Source: Synchiropus splendidus
Lineage: Eukaryota; Chordata; Actinopteri; Syngnathiformes; Callionymidae
Direction of reading: 5' to 3'
NCBI RefSeq assembly: GCF_027744825.2
Contig: NC_071351.1
Location: 17,869,001 to 17,933,000 of the forward strand
Length of the DNA stretch: 64,000 bases
The notes beneath the pieces are model-generated. The model saw only the letters and a program-made list of their open reading frames with translations. It was not told where the DNA came from and ran no database searches. The position numbers and the translations under genes were made by a program. How positions within the stretch are numbered: the stretch's first letter is position 1; each line of letters starts with the position of its first letter. Shown here piece after piece: positions 52,005-61,111 of this stretch.

Positions 52005-52245
52005 CGGGCTAATTAAATAACCCGCTCAGTGAAGCGCCGACACTACTCACTAATATAATGAGGTGAGGTTGATACCCTTATTATAGTCTTAGAACCGTGT
52101 CCGCAACAAGAGGCTGACTGAGTTGACCACCGAGGGGCCCTTTACCAGAGAGGCAAAGGGAGGTAGTGTGCTCGGAACTAGGGACGGATTATGTTATAGC
52201 CAATCGCCTTGTACACAAAACCTTGAAAACCTAAACCCGACGACA

Positions 52246-52263
52246 TGGCGCCCGAACAGGGAC
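52246..52263 (+). promoter_or_regulatory. Primer-binding site for tRNA-Lys3
   Basis: TGGCGCCCGAACAGGGAC is an exact 18-nt complement to the 3' end of tRNA-Lys(UUU), the primer used by lentiviruses and mouse mammary tumour virus. It directly follows the LTR and fixes the LTR edge. The perfect match in an otherwise decayed provirus makes the assignment firm. Confidence 0.95.
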
Positions 52264-52695
52264 ATGATTGAAAAACGTACAATCTATTTGTGAGTAACTG
52301 GACCATAGATTAAAACTCTGATGGGAAAAGTTCGGTAGTAAATAGATGGATCCTACTATCTCTAAGTCTTGAATCAATGATATAGATTCAGGCTCTATCA
52401 CTCGACAACGTACGATTTTGTTGATTCTACAACTTACCAAGGAACTGTCCCTTGGGACTGATCACCCTAAGCAGGATAGTCATTGTATTCAGGTAATTGT
52501 AGTACAACTATATAATATAGCTGGAATACAGAAGTACAGCAAAAAGTCCTGTGAGGCCTTATAACGGGCACCCCATAGGAAGGAGTCCGCTAAGGACAAC
52601 TGGGGAACTGCAGCAGGAAGCAGCGGCATAGTTCGGGAAACTGTTCATAGCCGGTAAAGTGAATTCCTTAAAAATAATTTAACTGAGATTGTAAA
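52264..52695 (+). other. Untranslated leader between primer site and gag
   Basis: This 432-bp stretch precedes the first gag ATG. It has no ORF of note on the plus strand. By position it should hold the packaging signal, and it contains a possible weak splice donor (CAGGTAATT near 52493). Nothing else was recognised. Confidence 0.6.
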
Positions 52696-54837
52696 ATGGA
52701 AATGAGCAAAGAGGTTGTGCCTGAAAGTGGTGGAGCTCTTACGAGAAGAGCTTCCATAGCCGAATCTGAGGTTGTGACTGCTCCCCCTGATATGTGGGTA
52801 ATCGGGTCCTTTCTGATAATCGATACGCCATTAGAAAATCAGGAATTATGGGATATCCTGCCCTTCGGTTCGTATACACTTCTGAACCCACGAAGGTGTC
52901 CGAGACCTACCGATAGTGCGGGTGTAGCTTGATGGGTAAAAGAAGTTTTTAATAAAAAAGTAAAGGAGTTTGATCAAAAGCACCCTGAGGACTGGGCCCC
53001 AGGTGAGGCGCTTCCTTTGCACACAGGGGAGCTGAAATTACAAACGATATCAATGGCCCATTACTTGCCCTACGATGTCAAGAACCCCGAGGGCTCCTTT
53101 AAGAGGCTTTCGAGCACTTATTATAACTCCCTGGCCCATGCTAAAACGTGGGCTGTCATAGTTCCCGTCTTTGGGACCGGAGTGTTTAATTTCCCTCTCG
53201 AAAAGGCAGTGGAAATTTGTCTCGATCATACTCAAGACTGGGTAAAACGTGACTCTGAACTTGACCGAATGGTGGTCCTCTTGGCCCCCGAGGCTGGGCT
53301 ACGGCAGGAAATTATCCAACAACTGAGAGAGCGGATCGAGGTGAATCCAGTGAAAATTCAGGAATATGCAGCGTCTCGCGGTTGTCCGCTTGACGCGACC
53401 TTGGTTGCTGGTCTAATGAGGAGGCCCGTAGTGAGCAAGTTATATAAGGAGTCTATCCATGACCATGCCACAGGGAATATTACTGAAAGTTTTGTGATTC
53501 AATACCAGCGCTACCCTAGCCCTGCTAAGCCGGGGGTTTATCCCCGTGGTGAACTCCAAGAAGCTCAAACGATGTACAAAGCAACTGGTCCGTTACCACT
53601 GACAAATAAGGGACCATTGGACACTGCGTTACAAGGGATAGCCAATCTTCCGACTGCGCCACCCGCCAATGAAGCTGACACAGCTCTTAGGGACCATGGC
53701 TATGCTACGCCAGCGAGGGTCCGCTTTTCTGAGCTGTCAGAAAATGACCCCGATGAAGGAGAATCCCTGAGCCTGAGTGAAACCGACAAAGAAGTCATTA
53801 CAAGGAGTCTGGAGAAAATGGCAGAGCTACTTAGTGCGATAACGCAACAAATAGAAAGTCAACAGGATCAGCTCAACAGGAGTTTGAGTCAGGGAGGATT
53901 AGAATGCATTTCAGGTTCCCAGGAAAATCGCCCGCAACCTATACAACCACTCAATCCTTCTAATGGCTCAATAGGGGCCTCGGATCTCAACGCCTCAGAA
54001 AACCCTGATGTCAGAGACCTAGGGTCGAGTGAGCCAACCTTGGGTGATGTCCCAGTCATTAGAATGGATAATGGATCCATGTTTGTTATCTTACACACTT
54101 CAACGGCCAAATACAAGCCAACTGGGGACAATGTAGTGATCCCCATAAGAAAGTGGAATGGACTGGATGAAGTCAGGCCATTCACTCCGTGAAAAAAGAA
54201 AATTGGTAAAAAGGACTTCGATCACCGTGTCTCACTTTTGAGTGAAGAGGTTCGTAACCGAAATTACCGAGCCCTAGAGCACGTCCATCAATTGGATTTC
54301 ACTGAGTGCGAAGATTCCCCCGTAGCCACCGTCTGTTTGACGCCACTGGTGCATTCGCGTTCAGTAGAAGGTCAGATACACGCTGGAGCCAGTAAAATTG
54401 CTCGGCTTGAGTTGTCTAAGGTGATCCTTGACCTTAATCCCCCTGAATCATTGGGGGTCCTCACAAATACGCAGCTACCACGATGGGTGACGGCCACCTA
54501 TGCGACGCTGACCTCATTAGGGTACTTTGAAACAGTTACGTGTCTGATTGGGAACCGACAACTAGCAAAGACACTATATGATACAGTGTTACTTTTAAAA
54601 CAGGATACATTTATAAAGTATCTGGAAAATTCTCCTCAGCTGCAACGTGGCCTAGAGGATGAGGAGCACAGAGAGGCAGAGGAGCCTCGGGTCCCCTTCC
54701 GACCCTCCTCTGCGTCTACACCACGTCCCTCAACCCCCCTACCTAGATCCCCGGGGGTCGAACGATCACCCTTACCCCCATTGACCGCCAACCCACCCGA
54801 ATGGTACAAGCAAAAAATTCTAGAGGGCGAAAGATAA
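52696..54837 (+). pseudogene. gag: gag, 5' part (matrix and following region), two in-frame stops
   Basis: Structural polyprotein start. One reading frame runs from the ATG at 52696 to 54837, interrupted only by TGA at 52930-52932 and TGA at 54190-54192. The second sits in a CCG-TGA context that a CpG C-to-T change from CGA would explain. The ATG is not followed by Gly, so the usual myristoylation signal is absent. The first segment holds a hydrophobic patch (IGSFLIID). The middle has a Gln/Glu-rich helical stretch near 53790-53890, and the last part is Pro/Ser-rich (about 54700-54790). No named matrix family was recognised; assignment rests on position after the leader and before capsid. The frame then passes to the -1 frame at an A6 run near 54811. 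Confidence 0.75.
53265..53646. repeat. gag segment A, first copy
   Basis: This 382-bp segment recurs at 55663-56044 (offset 2,398) with about seven base differences (roughly 98% identity by eye). It encodes the region starting RMVVLLAPEAGLRQE. Confidence 0.92.
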
Positions 54838-55226
54838 CGTGGGGAGAGTATGATGCCACCAAATGGCCGTGCGACCCCGATGAGGAAGGATTAAGAGAAC
54901 GCCCTATGGCTCATGCTTATGATCCAGTTGTACACCAGCAACCTCCGGAGCCAGGTTGGAACAAAGAAATAATCATCCCCCAATGGTTTCCTCATGATAG
55001 GAAAGAAATGGCCCGGAGAATGCCATCTCCCTCATCTGAGGAAATAGGTGGATGGCAAGGAGTGTCAAAATCCTTTAAACAAGCATATGTTGCACGAGGA
55101 TATGATGGTCTCCATGCCCCTCTGATTCCGACGATCAGAGTAGCGATGATTCTGGCAGTGATAGTGACCCGCCACTGGGTCCGCAGCCAGACCCCCCAAC
55201 ACCCTCAAGACAGGGTGGCAGGATAG
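54801..55226 (+). pseudogene. gag: gag, middle part in shifted frame, with truncated copy of segment B
   Basis: Continues gag in the -1 frame, overlapping the previous frame by about 36 nt. It reads plausibly (PQWFPHDRKEMARRM, then SKSFKQAYVARGYD) until 55107. There a 79-bp deletion, relative to the second copy at 56099-56177, throws it out of frame, and it stops at 55226. The tail after 55107 is therefore not genuine Gag. The shift into this frame may be a one-base indel in the A6 run near 54811. It is less likely to be programmed, as no in-frame canonical heptamer was found. Confidence 0.7.
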
Positions 55227-55662
55227 CCTCCACAGGAGGGATGGGACGACAGCGTACCCAGCTGGCAGTCTCATTCCTTGCAGGGGGCCCCCCATCGGAG
55301 CCCAGACAAGACACTGATGTTAGAGTGTCAAATAAAATTACTGTAGCAGACCTGTGCAAGGCACTCCCGAAAAGGAAAGATAAGGAATCCAACTGCGAGT
55401 ATGTTAGAAGATTGAATAAGGAATTGTCTCCATCTCAAATGGCTGACCCAGTTATTAGTAAATATGTCTCCAAAGGGAATGGATTAGATTTAGTCCAAGG
55501 GCAGACATTGATGGATTTGCTAACCTCCGATATGGCTACTCTATTTACTAGCCAAGTAGAGGCAACCATTCGAGATCTGGTTGATAAAGTGAATAAAGGA
55601 GAGATGTCTCTTCTGCAAGCTTATTCCATACTGGCAGATGAGGGGGCTGATGAGTCGCAGGT
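55054..55662. repeat. gag segment B, first copy (with 79-bp deletion)
   Basis: Matches 56045-56732. The offset is 991 before position 55107 and 1,070 after it, so 79 bp are missing here. At 55662 it switches abruptly into segment A' instead of continuing as the second copy does (GTCAAGAATTTT). Confidence 0.92.
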
Positions 55663-56116
55663 CCGAATGGTGGTCCTCTTGGCCCCCGAGGCCAGGCTAC
55701 GGCAGGAAATTATCCAACAACTGAGAGAGCGGATCGAGGTGAATCCAGTGAAAATTCAGGAATATGCAGCGTCTCGCGGTTGTCCGCTTGACGCGACCTT
55801 GGTTGCTGGTCTAATGAGGAGGCCCGTAGTGAGCAAGTTATATAAGGAGTCTATCCATGACCATGCCATAGGGAATATTACTGAAAGTTTCGTGAGTCAA
55901 TACCAGCGCTACCCTAGCCCTGCTAAGCCGGGGGTTTATCCCCGTGGTGAACTCCAAGAAGCTCAAACGATGTACCAAGCAACTGATCCGTTACCCCTGA
56001 CAAATAAGGGACCATTGGACACTGCGTTACAAGGGATAGCCAATGGCAAGGAGTGTCAAAATCCTTTAAACAAGCATATCTTGCACGAGGATATGATGCC
56101 CACCGCGATTCCTTAA
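55241..56116 (+). pseudogene. gag: Chimeric gag fragment: capsid-like segment fused to duplicated segment A'
   Basis: An open frame of 291 codons that joins the 3' part of B to A'. It contains the capsid stretch with KDKESNCEYVRRL, then switches at 55663 to RMVVLLAPEARLRQE, the repeat of 53265-53646. It ends shortly after A' joins B', because that join is out of frame. It is a product of rearrangement rather than a native gene. Whether it was ever expressed is unknown. Confidence 0.75.
55663..56044. repeat. gag segment A', second copy
   Basis: Repeat of 53265-53646. Its right end joins segment B' directly (GCCAAT|GGCAAGG), skipping the 1.4 kb (53647-55053) that separates A from B in the first copy. 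One or two shared bases at the joins suggest microhomology. Confidence 0.92.
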
Positions 56117-56880
56117 CGGATATTTACTCCCATATGTCCAGGGCCACTTGCTTGCCGACAGACTCCTGGGAGAGACGGTCTCCATGCCCCTCTGATTCCG
56201 ACGATCAGAGTAGCGATGATTCTGGCAGTGATAGTGACCCGCCACTGGGTCCGCAGCCAGACCCCCCAACACCCTCAAGACAGGGTGGCAGGATAGCCTC
56301 CACAGGAGGGATGGGACGACAGCGTACCCAGCTGGCAGTCTCATTCCTTGCAGGGGGCCCCCCATCGGAGCCCAGACAAGACACTGATGTTAGAGTGTCA
56401 AATAAAATTACCGTAGCAGACCTGTGCAAGGCACTCCCGAAAAGGAAAGATAAGGAATCCAACTGCGAGTATGTTAGAAGATTGAATAAGGAATTGTCTC
56501 CATCTCAAATGGCTGACCCAGTTATTAGTAAATATGTCTCCAAAGGGAATGGATTAGATTTAGTCCAAGGGCAGACATTGATGGATTTGCTAACCTCCGA
56601 TATGGCTACTCTATTTACTAGCCAAGTAGAGGCAACCATTCGAGATCTGGTTGATAAAGTAAATAAAGGAGAGATGTCTCTTCTGCAAGCTTATTCCATA
56701 CTGGCAGATGAGGGGGCTGATGAGTCGCAGGTCAAGAATTTTCTCATACAGATTAACTGCCCTGAACAAGCAAAATTGGTTCTGGAGTTCCTCCAAGCAA
56801 AGGGACTGGATGCAAAAACTGAGGTTATCTCCCGTCACAGCTCTCTTATGGCTGTGAGAAGAGCCCTCAGAAAAGAAAAA
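56045..56880 (+). pseudogene. gag: gag, capsid region (segment B', complete copy)
   Basis: Intact version of the segment, open from before 56053. It carries a Ser/Asp-rich acidic linker (SDSDDQSSDDSGSDSD), then a capsid C-terminal-like region. LPKRKDKESNCEYVRRLNKEL at about 56432-56495 has the Glu, aromatic and Arg-Leu spacing of the retroviral major homology region, and NCPEQAKLVLEFL.. at about 56757 fits the following helices. The frame changes by +1 in the A-rich run near 56871-56881, after which the nucleocapsid reads in another frame. The open frame itself continues to 57459 but is out of register from 56881 to about 57330. Other spumavirus-like Gag proteins lack a major homology region, which argues for an orthoretroviral capsid. 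Confidence 0.75.
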
Positions 56881-57334
56881 ACCGGATGTATCCGAGGCTC
56901 GACAGTCAAAAAACGAGGAGAGGGGGAAGTCTCTTCCCCCTTCTGGAAAAGTGACAGCAAACCCCCAACACGGCCCGGCTCGCACTCGATCTACCTTTCC
57001 ACCGAAGAAGGATCGAAATCAGCAAGACATCAGACCCAATGGACAGGGTGGGGCCAAGCGCCCTCCATTCAACAAGAACGTGAATGGCTCAGGCACGAAT
57101 GGCCCCAGACAGCCTCGTTGGAGGCAGGATCGTGCCGACAATCGACCCCAAGCAAAGGGGCAGGATCGTCCCCATCCGAAACCAGTGTCCGACGAAGACT
57201 GGAAAGCGATGACCCAGGAGCAGAAGGAAGCGGTAATACTTGCAGCGGCTCGACGAAACCAGGATCTGGGAAGAGATTTGACTGCAGCCCAGAGGAAAGT
57301 GTTGGAAAAACTCGAACCCAAAACCCAACAATGA
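56881..57334 (+). pseudogene. gag: gag, nucleocapsid region without zinc knuckle
   Basis: Basic C-terminal domain expected to bind genomic RNA. The frame is rich in Arg, Lys, Pro, Gln and Gly (PPKKDRNQQDIRPNGQ, PRQPRWRQDRADN), then a more ordered tail (MTQEQKEAVILAAARRN) ending KTQQ at the TGA 57332-57334. No CX2CX4HX4C motif is present anywhere in this region, which is unusual for orthoretroviruses. The stop overlaps an ATG (57331) that opens the protease frame. It is continuous with the capsid only if the one-base shift near 56875 is a mutation. Confidence 0.7.
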
Positions 57335-57620
57335 GGCCCTATAAAGTGCAGATTTGGGCTAAAGATCATAAAAGAGATTGCTACTATGACACTGGATCGG
57401 ACATATCCATATTACCAAAGGAATGGTTGATGAAGAACTCGATCAGAAGACACTCGTAAAATTGGCTAATGGAGACGTCGTTATGATGGCCCTAGGCAGA
57501 TTTAATGGAAAAACTGTGGTGATAGGGCCTAACCCTTTATTATCTCCAAATGACTCAGAATGGATTATTGATGCCCCTTCTTCAAATTGGATGAGAGAAG
57601 TTAATAGGATTACGGCCATA
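57331..57620 (+). pseudogene. pro: Retroviral aspartic protease (frameshifted)
   Basis: Cleaves Gag and Pol precursors. The active-site triad DTG is at 57388-57396 within YYDTGSDISIL, in the frame opened by ATG 57331. A one-base loss between about 57415 and 57440 moves the downstream part (DEELDQKTLVKLANG) into the next frame. A possible C-terminal strand motif, VVIGPNPLL, is near 57510-57540. The domain is broken by that frameshift. The ATG overlaps the gag stop (ATGA), and no canonical in-frame -1 slippery heptamer was seen, so how Pol was made is open. Confidence 0.8.
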
Positions 57621-58727
57621 GAAAAATTAGTATGTGCCTCTCACATTAACGACAGGGCACGCCTAAAAAGGATCCTTTATCCGGCCGAAGTGGCCGGACT
57701 TAAAAATGATGTAGGATTAATGAAAACAGAACCATACGTTATTAGGGGTGGCCTCCCAGGCAAACAAAAGCAGTACCCATTAGGGAAATACGAGGATCAA
57801 TTGCTGGCAGTGTTTAAAGAATTGGAACAATTAGGGGTCATCGAAAAAATTAATGAACCACCCTGCTTAATGCCAGTACAAGCAGTACCAAAAAAGGATG
57901 GTACCGTTAGGCCTGTCCATAACCTAAAAATGTTAAATGACGTGACAGTGAAAGACACTAGATAAATCATCAATCCCCGACAGACCATGTTAAAAATACG
58001 CCCGGGAGAATATAACTCCAGTATTGACCTAGCGAATGGATTTTGGTCAGTCCCACTGGCCGAGGAGAGCAGGCCGAAAACCTGTTTTATGATAAAAGGA
58101 CAAGGCTACATGTGGACCAGGCTGCCCCAAGGATTTGTGAATTCCCCAAACGCATTTCAGGAAAGAATGGAGAAACTGTTGCATGACTTGCCAGTCACGT
58201 GTTATATAGACGATATATTCATCTCCACGGAGACAGAAGAAGAACACCTCGAACTGTTGGAGGAGGTAATCCGGAGACTGAAAGACCATGGAATGAAGAT
58301 TGGCATTGCTAAATGTGAGATAGGAGTACCACAAGTCAAATATCTGGGTGTCTTAGTTACAAAGCATGCGATAACTTCCACTGACGATTACCTCCAAAAT
58401 CTGCACCCTACTACGCTTAAAGAGCTAGAGAAATGTTTAGGAAAATTGGGGTGGCTACGAAGTATGATTCCTTATTATTCCACCTTAGCGAGACCTGTCG
58501 AGATTATTAAAAATAAGGTCAGGACATTTGACAAACGATCCCTAAAGTTAATAGAACACAATAGAATGCTAACGCCAGAAGAAATTGAAACCTGGAACTG
58601 CCTTATCCAACAAATTCTCACGGATGGGGTGAAACTCGGTCCGTACCGAGATGGACAAAATATCTCTGTGATAGTTAGAGGAAAAGGAAAATGCAGGATG
58701 CGCGGCAGTCTACGAGGAAAGCAATGA
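57423..58727 (+). pseudogene. pol: Reverse transcriptase (one stop, frameshift at 3' end)
   Basis: RNA- and DNA-dependent DNA polymerase. The RT region starts near 57640. Fingers show VQAVPKKDGTVRPVHNLKMLN. An in-frame TAA at 57963-57965 breaks the frame, which resumes unchanged. The palm has SIDLANGFWSVPL (first catalytic Asp), then LPQGFVNSPNAFQ, and the catalytic YIDD at 58203-58214. The thumb and connection follow. Near 58685-58692 a one-base gain shifts the next region to another frame, so the listed end is not the natural one. Core catalytic residues survive, so the damage looks like random decay after integration. Confidence 0.88.
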
Positions 58728-59550
58728 CACACCCATTTGTTACGTATCCATCAGATATTCACCCACTGAAAGTCGATTTGCCCCAGCAGAGAGGGAACTC
58801 AGGTTGTTATGGAAAGTTTACACGGAACTGGCTTCCAACTTAGGCCAGGTTTATGTAAAATGTACAGTAAAGAATGACCTCACTAAAGAAATGGTGAAGG
58901 ATACGGTGCAATTTGCTAAAGCTTATGCCTCTAGATGGGGAAAGTGGAAGCAGATGCTCTTGGATCCAAATTGGTCATTTGTAATGTCTAAGTCTAAACA
59001 GCAGCCTAAAATCCCTGCTATGTCTCAACCAGATTATACAGGGATATACACCCTCTTTACTGATGGTAGTAAAACAGCACAAGATCCCGAGGGATATTGG
59101 GGATTTGTGCTATACAAACGAGATAAACCCCTGTATAAAGAGAAAGGAAGAATGGGCAAAACAGCACAGGAGGCCGAGTTACAGGAAGTTGTCAGCGGAC
59201 TGCAATATGTGAAAAAGAAGGGAATAAAATCCTGACGAATTGTGACTGACAGTTGGTATGTGTCGGAAGGGCTGAAAGATAACTTTAAATACTGGCAGCA
59301 GCGAGACTTCCAGAAATACAAAGGTAAAGAGTTGAAACATCGTGACTTATGGATAGTGGTGAACCAACTGCTACAACACATAAAACTTTGGGTGACCCAT
59401 GTCAATAATCACACGGGAATCCAGGATTTTGATCACATGGGAAATGATGTGGTCGACAAACTAGTGCAGACTAGAGCAGTTGCAGTAGGCACTTTGATTT
59501 TTCCTGATAAATGGAAGAATGACCAAGGGAAGCTTGTCATCCCACAGGAA
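58690..59550 (+). pseudogene. pol: RT tether (degenerate RNase H) and RNase H
   Basis: The first part (YSPTESRFAPAERELRLLWKV, about 58750-58815) resembles the gypsy-type RNase H motif around the catalytic Glu. This is the degenerate tether kept in retroviral RT. A second RNase H follows, with Asp at 59062 (TDGSK), Glu near 59170 (QEAELQEV), Asp at 59248 (TDSWYV) and Asp at 59446 (GNDVVDK). A TGA at 59233-59235 interrupts it just before the third catalytic residue, with the same frame open on both sides. The domain removes the RNA strand after copying. All four acidic residues are visible. Confidence 0.85.
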
Positions 59551-60348
59551 GAAAAGCTGGATTATGTCCGGCATATTCATCGTGCTTTGCTACATGTCGG
59601 AAACGAGAGAACGCGGAGATGATAACGGGATTGAGGCCGGCCCTCTCAAAGAAACAATATCACTGGTTAGACATAACTGCGAGATATGCATGGAGAAAGG
59701 ATTGTTACCTGCTATTGCTTATCAAGAAGGTAAAATTGCTGAAGAATTCCCAGGCATTTCCGCGTCTATGGATGTAGGAGTCCTGGGGAGTCACTTCGGT
59801 CAATATAAAAAATTCCTGGTAAAGCTGATAATGGGGGAGGACACACACGAGTTTACCCCATTAAGAAAGAAACCACAAGGACAGCAAAAGAGTGTGTAAC
59901 GTCATTCATTCAGGGGGATCCAGTCAAAACCCTCAGATCGGATAATGCCGCCATGTTTACTTCGAAGCACTTTCGTTCATGGTTGGAACAGGTGGGGATA
60001 CGACATGTCTTATCCATCCCGCACCAATCCAACACAAACGGAGTCACGGAACATGCAGTGCGTGCGACAAAATCGCAAATACTATTATATAAGCACAGAT
60101 GGCACTTACCTGAAAACCTCTTTGCCATTAACCGACAGCTCAGTCTACCTAATTTACAGGGTTCTACCCCTGCCCACTCTCACGAGCGCTCTGTATCGTT
60201 ACAGGTGGGCAGTGAGGTGTGGATACTCGCCACTGGAAAATCTACCACAATAGTGAAAGTCGAAGGGAACGTACTTACGGGAAAAGATGGCCACAGGTAC
60301 CACCCCAAGCAACTTAGACTTAAGTGTAAAACTCAGGATGGAAGCTGA
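59551..60348 (+). pseudogene. pol: Integrase (two frameshifts)
   Basis: Joins viral DNA to host DNA. The His half of the zinc site (RHIHRALLH) is in one frame up to the TGA at 59620. The Cys half (HNCEIC, Cys at 59678 and 59687) and the first catalytic Asp (59771, ASMDVG) are in the +1 frame. The frame returns near 59830-59850, at a GGGGG run, for the second Asp (59941, RSDNA) and Glu (60049, VTEHA), with 35 residues between them as expected. A C-terminal domain (LQVGSEVWILATGK) follows and the frame ends at TGA 60346-60348. It is non-functional as it stands. Confidence 0.88.
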
Positions 60349-61111
60349 CCGAGACCATGTGCCAGGATGGGTTCAGGGGGTTGGGGATGACTATGTTAAG
60401 ATGCTCTCCGATCGAGTCTTCCCAAATAATGGCCTCCTTGTTATGACCTGGGATGGTATTAATCATTCCTGGAAAAAAGGGATTGTTATGCCTTATACTC
60501 ACCCCACCACCAGTGTTAGATGGTCTAATTATGAACCTGGTGATTGTGTCCTTTGTGCTGCGCCCGTTTTCGTCCTCATTTGGTCTGGAGATGCAAAGTA
60601 CAAGCATGAGCACCGTCCTAAGCGAATAGAGGTAGGAGCTGAACATCTGATGTGCGGGATCGAATTAATGGGGTCTGCCCCCTTCACGTTCTGCAAATGC
60701 TGCTGGGAATCGTGGGGATGTCGATATCAAATATTACGCAAAGACACCCATTGCAGGCCATGCACCTGTGGCCAACGTGACGGGGTTTGGAATGTGTGCG
60801 ATACAGGCACCCCCTGGCAGATAAACCCAGCACAGTTCTTGGCACGACGGTATCGTTTGCACTCAGACGATCACCTTCCACAGCCACCGATTGCTTTACG
60901 GGCCAGTATCATAGATTCTTGGAACTGCCCTATTCTGATATACCAGACTATGATGTCTATTGGCGATGAGAAACTCTCATCTAAGCAGGAAAGGAAACTC
61001 TCAGTTATCCCCAGGGATACCACCATGAAGTGGGAAGACTTTTCGCCCATGGAGATGGGAGGATGGCTTACATCTGTCTGGAGATGGAAGCCTATCCTTG
61101 CAAGGCTATAG
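60338..61111 (+). CDS. Unrecognised ORF 1 between pol and env, Cys-rich
   Basis: Open frame of 257 codons from ATG 60338; an earlier in-frame ATG at 60287 would add 17 residues. It overlaps the 3' end of integrase by 11 nt (62 nt with the earlier start), in a different frame. It is Trp- and Cys-rich: a CVLC pair, then CKCCWESWGC, CRPCTC and a further Cys within about 100 residues, a spacing that could bind metal. No signal peptide or membrane segment was seen and no family was recognised. Its position matches that of lentiviral accessory genes, but no homology is claimed. It stays open although pol next to it is broken six times. It could also be one gene with the following ORF, split by a frameshift near 61020-61100. 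Confidence 0.5.
   Translation: MEADRDHVPGWVQGVGDDYVKMLSDRVFPNNGLLVMTWDGINHSWKKGIVMPYTHPTTSVRWSNYEPGDCVLCAAPVFVLIWSGDAKYKHEHRPKRIEVGAEHLMCGIELMGSAPFTFCKCCWESWGCRYQILRKDTHCRPCTCGQRDGVWNVCDTGTPWQINPAQFLARRYRLHSDDHLPQPPIALRASIIDSWNCPILIYQTMMSIGDEKLSSKQERKLSVIPRDTTMKWEDFSPMEMGGWLTSVWRWKPILARL

Larger units (their letters stand above)
50941..52245 (+). repeat. 5' LTR of the ERV (1,305 bp)
   Basis: Begins TGTTGT right after satellite and ends ACGACA immediately before the primer-binding site. These ends form an imperfect inverted repeat (5 of 6). Estimated parts: U3 50941 to about 51315, with repeated TGACG motifs and a TATA box; R about 51316-51680, with AATAAA near its end; U5 about 51681-52245. 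U5 is unusually long, about 560 bp. The 3' edge rests on the primer site, and the R edges are estimates from TATA and AATAAA spacing. Confidence 0.85.

Noticed and set aside
52930..54192. Gag TGA codons as programmed readthrough or selenocysteine
   Set aside because: Two TGA codons in gag, with further stops and frameshifts in pol, fit decay. The 54190 TGA fits a CpG change, and no selenocysteine element was seen.
54801..54837. Programmed -1 frameshift within gag
   Set aside because: The A6 run is not in a canonical X XXY YYZ register, and a frameshift in mid-gag would be unusual. A one-base indel is simpler.
56066..57369. Minus-strand ORFs of 80-124 codons across gag
   Set aside because: They are antisense shadows. 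Those around 55.1 and 56.2 kb repeat only because the underlying gag segment is duplicated.
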